NCBI RefSeq assembly: GCF_000502835.1
Contig: NZ_AYVL01000001.1
Location: 147,745-202,089 of the forward strand
From: Mesorhizobium sp. LSJC280B00
GTDB taxonomy: Bacteria; Pseudomonadota; Alphaproteobacteria; Rhizobiales; Rhizobiaceae
Length of the DNA stretch: 54,345 nt
Reading direction: 5' to 3'
The first letter of the stretch is position 1, and every line of letters starts with the position of its first letter. A model generated the notes under the pieces. It ran no database searches. It was not told the DNA's origin and worked only from the letters and a program-made list of their open reading frames with translations. Below are positions 30,681 through 38,971 of this stretch, in pieces. A program made the translations under genes and the position numbers.

Positions 30681-31655
30681 TTGTTGCCTATACTTGTCAC
30701 CGGAGCCGCGGGATTCATTGGCAGCCACGTTTGCCACCATCTGCTCGACCGGGGAGAAGCGGTCGTCGGCGTCGACAACATGAACGACTATTACGACCTG
30801 GCGCTCAAAAAGGGGCGGCTTGCCCGCCTTCTGCCCCATAAGGATTTTTCGTTCCACCAGATCGATATTGCCGAACAGGGCGCGCTTGCAGCCGCTTTGG
30901 CCGGGCAAGGCATCGTTAGGATCGTGCACCTTGCCGCGCAGGCGGGCGTGCGCCACTCACTCGACAATCCGCGGCTCTATATCCGCTCCAATGTCATGGG
31001 CCACCTCGAAGTGCTCGAATTCTGTCGCGCCGAACCGGCATTCGAGCATCTGGTCTATGCCTCGTCGAGCTCGGTGTATGGCGGCAACCGCAGCGTGCCG
31101 TTCAGCGAAGCCGATCAGGTCGACAAGCCCGTTTCGCTTTACGCTGCCACCAAGAAAACCGATGAGTTGATGAGCCACACCTACGCCCATCTGTTCGGCA
31201 TACCGCAGACCGGCCTGCGGTTTTTCACGGTCTACGGTCCCTGGGGCCGTCCCGACATGGCCTATTGGATGTTCACCCAGGCGATGCTCGAGGGCAAACC
31301 GATCCGGGTCTTCAACAATGGCGAAATGTGGCGCGATTTCACCTACATAGACGATGTTGTGAAGGCGGTTGTCGCCGTGCTCGACAAGCCGCCGGCGGCT
31401 GACGTTCCGCCGAACAGGCTCTACAATGTCGGCAACAACCGGCCGGTGCGTCTGGGCGACTTCATCGACATTCTGGAAAGGCTGCTCAAGGTCAAGGCAA
31501 TCCGCCACAACGAGCCGATGCAGGCAAGCGACGTCGAGAAGACTTACGCCGACATGACCGCGCTGGAGCGGGATTTCGGCTTCAGGCCTAGCGTTTCGAT
31601 AGAGGACGGGCTGAAGAAGTTTGTTGACTGGTACCGGCCGTACTCGAAGCAGTGA
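30681..31655 (+). CDS. UDP-glucuronate 4-epimerase (NAD-dependent epimerase/dehydratase)
   Basis: 324 residues; the start is TTG at 30681 or the adjacent TTG at 30684, with GGAG 4-7 nt upstream. It is an extended short-chain dehydrogenase: NAD-binding GAAGFIGSH (8-16), HLAAQAGVRHSLDNP, the catalytic SSSSVYG and YAATKK, and GLRFFTVYGPWGRPDMA, which is characteristic of UDP-glucuronate to UDP-galacturonate epimerases (LpsL/Cap1J group). The product would feed galacturonate into lipopolysaccharide or capsule. It lies 185 bp upstream of the amidotransferase operon and may be separate from it. The rare start codon suggests low translation. Confidence 0.88.
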   Translation: MLPILVTGAAGFIGSHVCHHLLDRGEAVVGVDNMNDYYDLALKKGRLARLLPHKDFSFHQIDIAEQGALAAALAGQGIVRIVHLAAQAGVRHSLDNPRLYIRSNVMGHLEVLEFCRAEPAFEHLVYASSSSVYGGNRSVPFSEADQVDKPVSLYAATKKTDELMSHTYAHLFGIPQTGLRFFTVYGPWGRPDMAYWMFTQAMLEGKPIRVFNNGEMWRDFTYIDDVVKAVVAVLDKPPAADVPPNRLYNVGNNRPVRLGDFIDILERLLKVKAIRHNEPMQASDVEKTYADMTALERDFGFRPSVSIEDGLKKFVDWYRPYSKQ

Positions 31656-31746
31656 TTTGCATCGCTCGCCGTGACGCCTTCAAGCGTGACACCTGGAGTG
31701 GGGCGCAAGTCGGTCCGCAAAAGCATCGTTTTGTCCTAACATCCTG

Positions 31747-31784
31747 TTAACCACATGCTCGCTGAAAAGTATCCGATTAACCTT
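31747..31784 (+). promoter_or_regulatory. Two TTAACC boxes 30 bp apart upstream of the amidotransferase operon
   Basis: TTAACCAC (31747-31754) and TTAACCTT (31777-31784) each match 7/8 of the CtrA half-site TTAACCAT and start exactly 30 bp apart, about three helical turns. They lie 57-94 bp before the amidotransferase start. The motif is seen; CtrA control is inferred. Confidence 0.4.
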
Positions 31785-31840
31785 TGAGGCGCTTATGACC
31801 GCTATGTTTCGTGGCTTGCTGTTCAGTATGAGCTGTGTGG

Positions 31841-33778
31841 ATGTGCGGATTCGGGGGCTATTTCGGTTCAGTCCGGGATGCGGAAGCTTTGCTTGCGCGC
31901 ATGACGTCTGCGATCGCCCATCGCGGGCCGGATGAACAAGGGAAATTCGTAGCGCCCGAGGCTGGGCTTGGGCATGCGCGGCTGTCGGTGATTGGAATTG
32001 GTGATGGCCAGCAGCCGATGTCCGACGAAACCGGCAATTTGACGATTGCGTTCAACGGCGAGATCTTCAACTACGTGGAATTGCGCGAAGGGCTGCTGGC
32101 CAAGGGCCGACGCTTCCGCACATCGAGCGATACCGAAGTTCTCCTGCAGCTGTATGACGAGATGGGCGAAGACTGCCTGTCGCTCCTGAACGGTGATTTC
32201 GCCTTCGCGATTTGGGATAACCGGCGGCGGCGGATGGTGCTTGCAAGAGACCGCATGGGTGTTCGGCCGCTGTTCTACACCAGCAAGGACGGGGTGCTCT
32301 ACTTTGCGTCGGAGATAAAGGCCCTGCTGAAGGTACCCGGCGTCTCGGCCGAAATCGATCCGATTGCACTCGACCAGATCTTTACGCTGTGGGCGCCGAT
32401 CGCTCCACGCACGGCTTTCCGCAACATCCACGAGCTGGAGCCGGCAAGCGTGATGATCGCGACACAGGGGCAAGTCACGGTCAAACCATATTGGCACCTA
32501 GACTACCCGTATCCGGATACGCCATCGAAGATCACCAATGAGGACGACGCGGCCGAGGAACTGCAGGCCCTGTTGACCGACGCGGTGAGGCTTCGCATGC
32601 GCGCCGACGTGCCGGTCGGTTCTTACCTTTCGGGCGGGCTCGATTCATCCCTCGTTTCGGCACTCGCGGCCGGCATGACTCCTCTTAAGCTGCAGACATT
32701 TTCCGTGACGTTCGACAGCGCCGAGCATGACGAAAGCGCCTTCCAGACCGAAATGGCGTCGGCAATTAGCACGCAGCATCGAACCATCGCCTGCCGTGCC
32801 GGCGATATCGCCGGTGTGTTTCCCGAAGTCATCCGCTTTACCGAGCGGCCGATCATCCGCACCGCCCCGGCCCCCCTCTATCAATTGTCTGGCCTCGTTC
32901 GCCAGGCCGGTTTGAAAGTGGTGCTGACAGGCGAAGGCGCCGACGAGGTGTTTGCCGGTTATGATGTCTTCAAGGAAGCGCGGGTTCGCCGTTTCTGCGC
33001 GCGACAGCCGGCATCGCGCATAAGGCCACAACTGTTCCGCAAGCTTTATCCCTATCTGCCGGGCCTGCAACAGCAGTCCGTGGAGTACCTGGCTGCGTTC
33101 TTCGGAACCGGCAGCGCTGCCCTGGACGATCCGCTGTTCTCGCATCGGCCGCGTTTCAAGACCACATCAGCGGCGAAGATGTTCTTTTCCGGTGACCTGC
33201 GCGCGACATTGAAGGGGTATGACGCAGCCGAGGACCTGGCCAGCCGGTTGCCTGAGGCATTTTCCCGGTGGCATCCGCTGCATCAGGCGCAATATCTCGA
33301 AACCCGCTTTCTCCTGCCGGGCTACATCCTCTCCAGCCAGGGCGATCGCATGGCCATGGCGCACGGTATCGAAGGGCGTTTCCCCTTCCTTGACCATCGC
33401 TTGGTGGAGTTTGCGGCCAGACTTCCGCCGGAGATGAAGCTGAAGGGACTGGTGGAAAAACACATATTGCGCAAAGCTGCCAAGCACCTGCTTCCGACGG
33501 CCATCCGCGAGCGCACCAAACAGCCTTACCGGGCACCGGAAGCCCGCTCCTTCGTTGGAGCGGGAGAACTGGACTACGTACGCGATTCACTGAGCGAGGC
33601 GAGCATCGCCGCCGGCGGACTATTCAACGCCAAGGCGGTGGCGAACCTGCACGAGAAATGCCGCTTGCAGCCAGCGTCCGGATTCCGCGACAATGCGGCT
33701 TTCGTCGGCATTTTGTCGACGCAACTGTGGCAGAAGATTTTCACCGGCGAAAAGGTCGGTGCAGCACGAGCGGCCTGA
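31841..33778 (+). CDS. Asparagine-synthase-type glutamine amidotransferase
   Basis: 645 residues starting MCGFGGYFG, so that after Met removal Cys2 is the glutaminase nucleophile; a GTG two codons upstream is rejected for this reason. The N-terminal class II amidotransferase domain (2 to about 215) has HRGPDEQG, FNGEIFNY and GDFAFAIWD. The C-terminal ATP-pyrophosphatase domain has SGGLDSS (264-270), GEGADEVFAGYDVF and GIEGRFPFLDHR. It resembles amidotransferases from exosortase-associated and glycan or peptide clusters as much as asparagine synthetase. With an acyl carrier protein, ligase and NadE-like gene downstream, it probably amidates a pathway intermediate rather than making asparagine. 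The gap to the carrier protein is 22 bp. Confidence 0.93.
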   Translation: MCGFGGYFGSVRDAEALLARMTSAIAHRGPDEQGKFVAPEAGLGHARLSVIGIGDGQQPMSDETGNLTIAFNGEIFNYVELREGLLAKGRRFRTSSDTEVLLQLYDEMGEDCLSLLNGDFAFAIWDNRRRRMVLARDRMGVRPLFYTSKDGVLYFASEIKALLKVPGVSAEIDPIALDQIFTLWAPIAPRTAFRNIHELEPASVMIATQGQVTVKPYWHLDYPYPDTPSKITNEDDAAEELQALLTDAVRLRMRADVPVGSYLSGGLDSSLVSALAAGMTPLKLQTFSVTFDSAEHDESAFQTEMASAISTQHRTIACRAGDIAGVFPEVIRFTERPIIRTAPAPLYQLSGLVRQAGLKVVLTGEGADEVFAGYDVFKEARVRRFCARQPASRIRPQLFRKLYPYLPGLQQQSVEYLAAFFGTGSAALDDPLFSHRPRFKTTSAAKMFFSGDLRATLKGYDAAEDLASRLPEAFSRWHPLHQAQYLETRFLLPGYILSSQGDRMAMAHGIEGRFPFLDHRLVEFAARLPPEMKLKGLVEKHILRKAAKHLLPTAIRERTKQPYRAPEARSFVGAGELDYVRDSLSEASIAAGGLFNAKAVANLHEKCRLQPASGFRDNAAFVGILSTQLWQKIFTGEKVGAARAA

Positions 33779-33800
33779 GAAATCGAGGGAATGAAAAATC

Positions 33801-34061
33801 ATGATAGCAATCAAGGACAAGGTCAAAACCTTTATCGTCGACAACTTCCTGTACGGGGACACGTCCTACGAGCTTGCAGACTCCGTATCACTGATCGAGA
33901 ACGGCATCATCGACTCGACGGCCGTGTTGGAGCTCGTGGCATTTATAGAGGATGATTTCGGCATAGCGATGGTCGATGCCGACATCGTACCGGCCAATCT
34001 GGATTCGATTGACCGCATCTCAGCCTTCATCAAGGCAAAGGCAGAAGCGCTGGCAGCGTAG
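33801..34061 (+). CDS. Acyl carrier protein
   Basis: 86 residues, with GAGGGA about 10 nt upstream. It is a small acidic helical protein with the phosphopantetheine site Ser39 in ENGIIDSTAVLELVAFIEDDFGI. The DST triad replaces the usual DSL of fatty-acid AcpP, so this is a dedicated carrier like those paired with AMP-ligases in secondary pathways. It would hold an acyl or aminoacyl group as a thioester supplied by the next gene's product. It sits 22 bp after the amidotransferase and 22 bp before the ligase. No ketosynthase or phosphopantetheinyl transferase is nearby. Confidence 0.94.
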   Translation: MIAIKDKVKTFIVDNFLYGDTSYELADSVSLIENGIIDSTAVLELVAFIEDDFGIAMVDADIVPANLDSIDRISAFIKAKAEALAA

Positions 34062-34083
34062 GCGCCATCGGCGAGGAGCGTCC

Positions 34084-35631
34084 GTGCGGATCGAACATTT
34101 TCTGACGGCGAAGGCCGCTGCCCATCCAGCCAAAACGGCATTGATCACCGAGCACAAAAGGCTGTGCTATGAAGAGCTGGACGATCATTCGAGCCGTCTG
34201 GCCGCCGCCCTTTTCATGAATGGCGTCAGTCGCGACGACCGGGTCCTGATCTTCATGGACAATTGCTGGGAGGCTGCGGTTTCGATTTTCGCAGTTCTTA
34301 AGGCAGGCGCGACTTTCAGTCCGATCAATGCATCCACCAAGGCCGAAAAGCTGGCCTACATCATCGCCGATTGCGACGCAGCTGCGATCCTCACGCAAGC
34401 AAAACTGATGCCCGTGGTCGCCGAGGCGTGCGGATCGTCCGGCAAGACCGGCATCTTCGTGGCCTCCACCGTTGGTGCCGATAACCAATGCCCGGCAGGG
34501 GCCACATCCCTGGCGGATTGCTTGACGCTCCAAGCCAGGGAGATTGACCACCGCGGCGTTGACGTCGATCTTGCGATGTTGATCTACACCTCGGGCTCGA
34601 CCGGCCGGCCCAAGGGCGTGATGATGACGCACCGCAATTGCGACGCGGCGGCCGACTCCATCACCACCTACCTGCGCAACTCGCCCGACGACATCATCTT
34701 GAATGTTCTGCCCCTCGCTTTCGACTACGGCCTCTATCAGTTGCTGATGGCTGTCAGGCTCGGCGCCACGCTCGTGCTCGAGAAGTCCTTCGCTTTTCCC
34801 CAGGCGGTCTTTGAACGCATCCGCCAGGAAGGCGTCACCGGGCTTCCGCTCGTGCCCACGATGGCAGCGATGATCCTGCAGATGCGTGATCTGGCGCCGG
34901 GCTTCCTGCCCAGCCTTCGCTATATTTCCAACACGGCGGCTGCCTTGCCGCCGGCTCACATAGAACGCTTGCGGTTCCTTTTTCCCGGTGTCAGGCTCTA
35001 TTCGATGTATGGCCTGACGGAATGCAAGCGCTGCACCTATCTGCCGCCCGAGGAGCTCGACCGCCGGCCGGGGTCGGTCGGAATAGCCATTCCAAACACC
35101 GAAGCCTTTATCGTCGACGACCACGGGCAACGAGTGCCGCCGGGCATAGCAGGTGAATTGGTCATTCGCGGGCCGCACGTCATGCAGGGTTATTGGCGAA
35201 ACGAAGCTGCGACGGAACAAACCCTGCGCCCAGGCCCGAACCCTTGGGAGAAGGTTCTCTACACCGGCGATCTGTTCAGGGCCGATGAGGACGGCTTTCT
35301 CTATTTCGTCGGCCGCAAGGACGACATCATAAAGACACGGGGAGAGAAGGTGGCGCCCAAGGAAGTGGAAGCCGCGCTTCACGCTCATCCGGGCATCGCG
35401 GAAGCGGTTGTCTTCGGCGTGCCGGATGCTGTGCTTGGGCATGCGATCGGCGCATTTGTCGTACGGTCCGACCCAGCGCTTGGCGAAAAGGATATCATAC
35501 GTCACTGTGCACGCCACCTTGAGGACTTCATGGTGCCCAAGGTCATCGAGTTCCGCCGCGAGCTGCCTAAGACCGATACCGGCAAGGTCAGCCGTCGGCT
35601 TGCGGCAGAGATGATGGAGGCCGCGCAATGA
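34084..35631 (+). CDS. AMP-forming acyl-CoA/acyl-ACP ligase
   Basis: 515 residues, GTG start with GAGGAG 5 nt upstream; the longer frame would overlap the carrier protein gene. It is an ANL-superfamily adenylating enzyme. The A3 loop is IYTSGSTGRPKGVMMTH (about 166-182), A5 is YSMYGLTECKR, A7 is LYTGDLFRAD, A8 is GRKDDIIKTRGEKVAPKEVE, and the C-terminal catalytic Lys is in DTGKVSRR. The A5 region followed by YLPPEELDRRPGSVG recalls ligases of exosortase-A-type clusters (from memory). It probably activates a carboxylic acid and loads it on the adjacent carrier protein. The stop overlaps the next gene. Confidence 0.93.
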   Translation: MRIEHFLTAKAAAHPAKTALITEHKRLCYEELDDHSSRLAAALFMNGVSRDDRVLIFMDNCWEAAVSIFAVLKAGATFSPINASTKAEKLAYIIADCDAAAILTQAKLMPVVAEACGSSGKTGIFVASTVGADNQCPAGATSLADCLTLQAREIDHRGVDVDLAMLIYTSGSTGRPKGVMMTHRNCDAAADSITTYLRNSPDDIILNVLPLAFDYGLYQLLMAVRLGATLVLEKSFAFPQAVFERIRQEGVTGLPLVPTMAAMILQMRDLAPGFLPSLRYISNTAAALPPAHIERLRFLFPGVRLYSMYGLTECKRCTYLPPEELDRRPGSVGIAIPNTEAFIVDDHGQRVPPGIAGELVIRGPHVMQGYWRNEAATEQTLRPGPNPWEKVLYTGDLFRADEDGFLYFVGRKDDIIKTRGEKVAPKEVEAALHAHPGIAEAVVFGVPDAVLGHAIGAFVVRSDPALGEKDIIRHCARHLEDFMVPKVIEFRRELPKTDTGKVSRRLAAEMMEAAQ

Positions 35632-36635
35632 ATGTTCGCCCGACCGAGGACGCGCGGACCTTTGTGGCGAAGGCTCTGGCGATCGACCCAGCCGCTGAAA
35701 CGGACCGTATCGTAACAGCCTTGCGCCAGCAGTTGCGCGGGCTTCGCAAGCGGGGCCTTGTGCTCGGTCTTTCGGGCGGGATCGATTCGAGCGTGTCGGT
35801 CGCGTTGGCCGCACGTGCCGTCGGTCCGCGGAATGTGCTTTGCCTGTTCATGCCGGAAAGCGATTCTGATCCCGAAAGCCTGCGGCTCGGCCGGCTCGTC
35901 GCCGAAACTTTTGGTGTCGAGGCTGTGACGGAAGATATCGGGCCGGCCTTGCGCGCAATGGGCTGCTACCAGCGCCGCGACGCCTTCATCCGCGAATTGG
36001 TCCCGGAATACGGCGAAGGCTGGGCCTCGAAGATCGTGATCGCGAACGCGCTCGAGGGCCAAGGCTATAATATCTCGTCGCTGGTGGTGCAGGATCCCGA
36101 AGGCAAGCAGACGAAACTGAGAATGCCGTTGCCTGTCTATCTCGGTGTCGTCGCCGCTACCAATATGAAGCAGCGCACCCGCAAGCAGATCGAATACTAT
36201 CATGCTGATCGTCTGAACTTCGCCGTTCTTGGAACACCGAACCGGCTGGAATATGATCAGGGATTCTTCGTGAAGAACGGTGACGGCGCCGCGGACGTCA
36301 AGCCGATCGCCCACCTCTATAAAACGCAGGTCTATGCGATGGCGCCCCATCTCGGCGTTCCGGAGGAAATCCGGAACCGGCCGCCGACCACCGATACCTA
36401 CTCGCTGGCGCAGACACAGGAGGAGTTCTACTTCTCGCTTCCATATGACCGTATGGATATTTGCCTTTACGGTCTCAACAACGGCATGGCGGCCGAAGTG
36501 GTGGGGCAGGCGGCGGGGTTGGCCGCCTCACAAGTGGAACGCGTCTGGGCCGATATCATCGCCAAGCGCAAGGCGACGCGTTATCTGCACCAGCGTCCGC
36601 AACTCGTCGAGGAAGTCGAAGAACTCGGTACCTGA
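35628..36635 (+). CDS. NAD-synthetase-like (NadE family) amide synthase, divergent
   Basis: 335 residues, coupled to the ligase by an ATGA overlap with GGAGG 7 nt upstream. It is an ATP-pyrophosphatase of the ammonia-dependent NadE type: PP-loop SGGIDSS (49-55), GTPNRLEYDQGFFVKNGDGAADVKPIAHLYKTQVY and PEEIRNRPPTTDTY. There is no nitrilase (glutaminase) domain. The region usually reading GQTDE-ELG is AQTQEEFYFSLPYDRMD, and there is an insert (LEGQGYNISSLVVQDPEGK), so the substrate may not be deamido-NAD. By context it may form an amide in the same pathway as the amidotransferase. Housekeeping NAD synthesis cannot be excluded. Confidence 0.85.
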   Translation: MNVRPTEDARTFVAKALAIDPAAETDRIVTALRQQLRGLRKRGLVLGLSGGIDSSVSVALAARAVGPRNVLCLFMPESDSDPESLRLGRLVAETFGVEAVTEDIGPALRAMGCYQRRDAFIRELVPEYGEGWASKIVIANALEGQGYNISSLVVQDPEGKQTKLRMPLPVYLGVVAATNMKQRTRKQIEYYHADRLNFAVLGTPNRLEYDQGFFVKNGDGAADVKPIAHLYKTQVYAMAPHLGVPEEIRNRPPTTDTYSLAQTQEEFYFSLPYDRMDICLYGLNNGMAAEVVGQAAGLAASQVERVWADIIAKRKATRYLHQRPQLVEEVEELGT

Positions 36636-36672
36636 CCTGCTTCGAGACCGGCCACGTCCCAAAAAGCGCCTT

Positions 36673-36689
36673 AGGGTCAAAACTCAATC
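36673..36689 (+). repeat. Left arm of an inverted repeat around the cyclase gene
   Basis: GGGTCAAAACTCAATCA. The reverse complement occurs at 38873-38889 with one mismatch (16/17). Similarity extends loosely outward (AAAAGCGCCTTA against AAAATGCTT). The surrounding stretch 36636-36909 has no gene that I can support. Confidence 0.7.
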
Positions 36690-36909
36690 AGCAGGCTGCC
36701 GCCAATGGCCGAGATGGGCGGGAAGTTGCCGTTCGTCTCATCTGCCAGACGAGCACGTTGCGCCAGGAGCGGAAGCTTAGCAGGGGTCACGCCAGCGCCC
36801 AGTTAGCGCTACGAAGCAGACCTTCAGCCTGTGCCGGAAGCGGGGCCCGGCTTACCAAGTGGCATATCCAGGAAGCGCGTCCCCCCTCAGCTAGGCACCG
36901 TTTTCGGCT

Positions 36910-38667
36910 CTACGCTATACCTGCGCGACGAGCCCCTTCCTTAATCGCAGCGAGGGCCAGAGGATTGGTGACGGGATAGGTTCGGATGAAGTTCTCGACG
37001 GTGAACCTTGGAAACTCGACGGCAATCCGCCTGGCGATCGACTGCGCCTGCGCCGGCTCTTCGAGCAGCGCGTGACACAGGGCACGGAACATCAGAGTGA
37101 CGGGAATATCCGGCGGACTTTGGCACAGCGACGACAGACTGTCGGCATAGCGACCGGCGACGAACCGCGCCCGGGCGAGCTGCGCGTAGTACCAACTCGG
37201 AGCCTGCGGATTGAGGCGAAGCGCCCGTTCGGCAAGAGCACAGCCTTCTTCCGGATTTCCACACACGAGAGCTCGGCTTGAGGCAAGCATCGACAGCACA
37301 TCGGCGTCATTGGGTGCCAGGGCCAGCGCCCGGTCGTATTCCTCTGCGGCCCCGCTGATATCGCCGTCAATGGCGCGGAGAGCGCCCATGTAAAGGCGCG
37401 TCATCGGATCGGTAGGGTCGAGCGCCAGAGCCTTTTCCACGCATTTTCGCCAGCGCTCGACCGAAGCGGCTGAATCTGGCGTGAAGGCATTGAAGGCGTC
37501 GACCGCATGTGCCAATCCCAACGTCATCCAGGCCCGCGCGAAGCCGGGGTCGAGTTCCACGGCGCGGGACAGCATGCGTATGGCTTCTGCCCTCGCATCG
37601 GTCGTGAATCTGTCGTGCAGTTCCACCCCGAGTAGATAGCAGTCGTAAGCACCCAGGCTCGAGGGAGGCTTCCGCCGAGCCACCTCACGCCCGAGATTGG
37701 CGAGCTTGCCGAAAGTGCCTGCCAGGGCATTGATGACGTTCTGTGTGATGCTGTCCTGCATGAGAAAAAAATCATCGGTCGACTCGTCGAACCGCGCCGA
37801 CCAGAGGTTGGCTCCGGTCCGGGTGTCGACCAGCTGCACCGCGACGCGGACACGCCGCCCGATCGCCTGGAGGGTACCTTCCAGCAGGTAATCGGCGTTC
37901 AGTTCCCGTCCAACCGAGCGTGTGTCGCTCGCCCGTCCCCGATAGGACTGCATGGTCTGGCGCGAAATGACCGCAAGGTCGGGATAGCGCGCTAGGTCGC
38001 CGATCATGTCGGCCGACAGGCCGTCTGCCAGCCGCGTCCAGCCGTCGTCGGCGCTCAGGTTTTCGAACGGCAAAACCGCAATTACCGGCGGCTTACTGTC
38101 GTCGCCGGAAGAAAGGCCTGGTTTGGCACCGACGATCTTGCCCGCAGTAGCGGGGTCGATCAAGACACGGTACACGCGAACCGGTTCGGCGATACTTTTC
38201 ATTTTCTGCACGCCGAGTGAGGCAAAGCCGATCGGCACCTTTCCCCTCACATGGTCGCAGGCGGTGGCGGAAATCGCGATTCCTCCAGGTTCCGCCAGCC
38301 CTTGCAGCCGATCGGCGATGTTCACCGCATCGCCGTGGATGTCGTCACCCTCAACGATAACATCGCCCAGATTGATGCCGATGCGGAAATCAAGCCGCCG
38401 TTCTGGCTGCGTGAGAACGTTCACCTCCGCCTTCTGTTGCTGGATTTCGACGGCGCAGCGTAGGGCGTCGACCACACTGTGGAACTCGACCAGCATCCCA
38501 TCTCCCATGGTTTTCACCAGTCGACCATGGTGCGCAGCGATCCTTGGCTCGAATACTTCGTTCAGGTCGGTTCGGAAAAGCGCACGCGTACCCTCGTCGT
38601 CGATCTGGCTCAAGCGGCCATAGCCGACGACATCGGCAATCAGGACGGCTGCGAGATGACGTTCCAT
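36910..38667 (-). CDS. Class III adenylate/guanylate cyclase with TolB-like and TPR regions
   Basis: 585 residues. The N-terminal cyclase domain (about 1-170) has the two metal-binding aspartates D12 (LIADVVGYGRLS) and D56 (TMGDGMLVEF), plus GINLGDVIVEGDDIHGDAVNIADRLQ. A TolB-N-like segment follows (about 195-310: VIAVLPFENLSADDGWTRLADGLSADM ... NADYLLEGTLQ). The C-terminal half is TPR-like helical repeats (ALDPTDPMTRLYMGALRAIDGD, ALAPNDADVLSMLA). This architecture is highly paralogous in rhizobia and its signals are mostly unknown. No membrane segment is evident. AGGA lies 8 nt upstream. The gene sits between the arms of the inverted repeat, in opposite orientation to the amidotransferase operon. 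Confidence 0.95.
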   Translation of the reverse strand: MERHLAAVLIADVVGYGRLSQIDDEGTRALFRTDLNEVFEPRIAAHHGRLVKTMGDGMLVEFHSVVDALRCAVEIQQQKAEVNVLTQPERRLDFRIGINLGDVIVEGDDIHGDAVNIADRLQGLAEPGGIAISATACDHVRGKVPIGFASLGVQKMKSIAEPVRVYRVLIDPATAGKIVGAKPGLSSGDDSKPPVIAVLPFENLSADDGWTRLADGLSADMIGDLARYPDLAVISRQTMQSYRGRASDTRSVGRELNADYLLEGTLQAIGRRVRVAVQLVDTRTGANLWSARFDESTDDFFLMQDSITQNVINALAGTFGKLANLGREVARRKPPSSLGAYDCYLLGVELHDRFTTDARAEAIRMLSRAVELDPGFARAWMTLGLAHAVDAFNAFTPDSAASVERWRKCVEKALALDPTDPMTRLYMGALRAIDGDISGAAEEYDRALALAPNDADVLSMLASSRALVCGNPEEGCALAERALRLNPQAPSWYYAQLARARFVAGRYADSLSSLCQSPPDIPVTLMFRALCHALLEEPAQAQSIARRIAVEFPRFTVENFIRTYPVTNPLALAAIKEGARRAGIA

Positions 38668-38872
38668 CCCCCCAATCCTTCGCGGATTGTTACCCGCTTT
38701 CCAAGCTTACAGCAGGTCGCAGGTTGATGCCATTGCCGCCGCCCCTGAAAGACAGCTTTTCGGGTCTGTGTACCATGCTGCATGAGAGCCCGAATGTCGG
38801 ACAAGGGTCAGATCGCGTCATGCGACGCTCCCAACTGGATGACGGCAAAGGGTCGAACTCGGTCGTTCAGAG

Positions 38873-38889
38873 TGATTGGGTTTTGACCC
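38873..38889 (-). repeat. Right arm of an inverted repeat around the cyclase gene
   Basis: TGATTGGGTTTTGACCC, reverse complement of the left arm at 36673-36689 apart from one base. The two arms bound about 2.2 kb that contains only the cyclase gene. Confidence 0.7.
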
Positions 38890-38926
38890 AAGCATTTTGC
38901 AGCCAAGTGGAAACGCGCCTAAAATA

Positions 38927-38970
38927 AATAGATAGAGCGGGATGCTCGGTTCAACTTGAAAGCATCCCGC
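38927..38970 (-). terminator. Rho-independent terminator of the acyltransferase-like gene
   Basis: Read on the minus strand, GCGGGATGCT pairs perfectly with AGCATCCCGC (10 bp, 14-nt loop) and is followed by TCTATCTATTTATTTT. The stem begins 1 nt after the stop codon at 38972. Confidence 0.85.
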
Positions 38971-38971
38971 C

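Larger units (their letters stand above)
38668..38971. other. Gene-free stretch upstream of the cyclase gene
   Basis: 304 bp with no supported gene. It must hold the cyclase promoter (minus strand), the right arm of the inverted repeat (38873-38889) and the terminator of the next minus-strand gene (38927-38970). Short GGTCAGA/GGGTCGA motifs (38806-38812, 38850-38856) look like relics of repeated intergenic DNA. Confidence 0.6.

Noticed and set aside
36461..36979. 172-residue plus-strand open frame after the NadE-like gene
   Set aside because: Its first third is out of frame with the NadE-like gene and the remainder lies in repeat-like intergenic DNA and antisense to the cyclase end.
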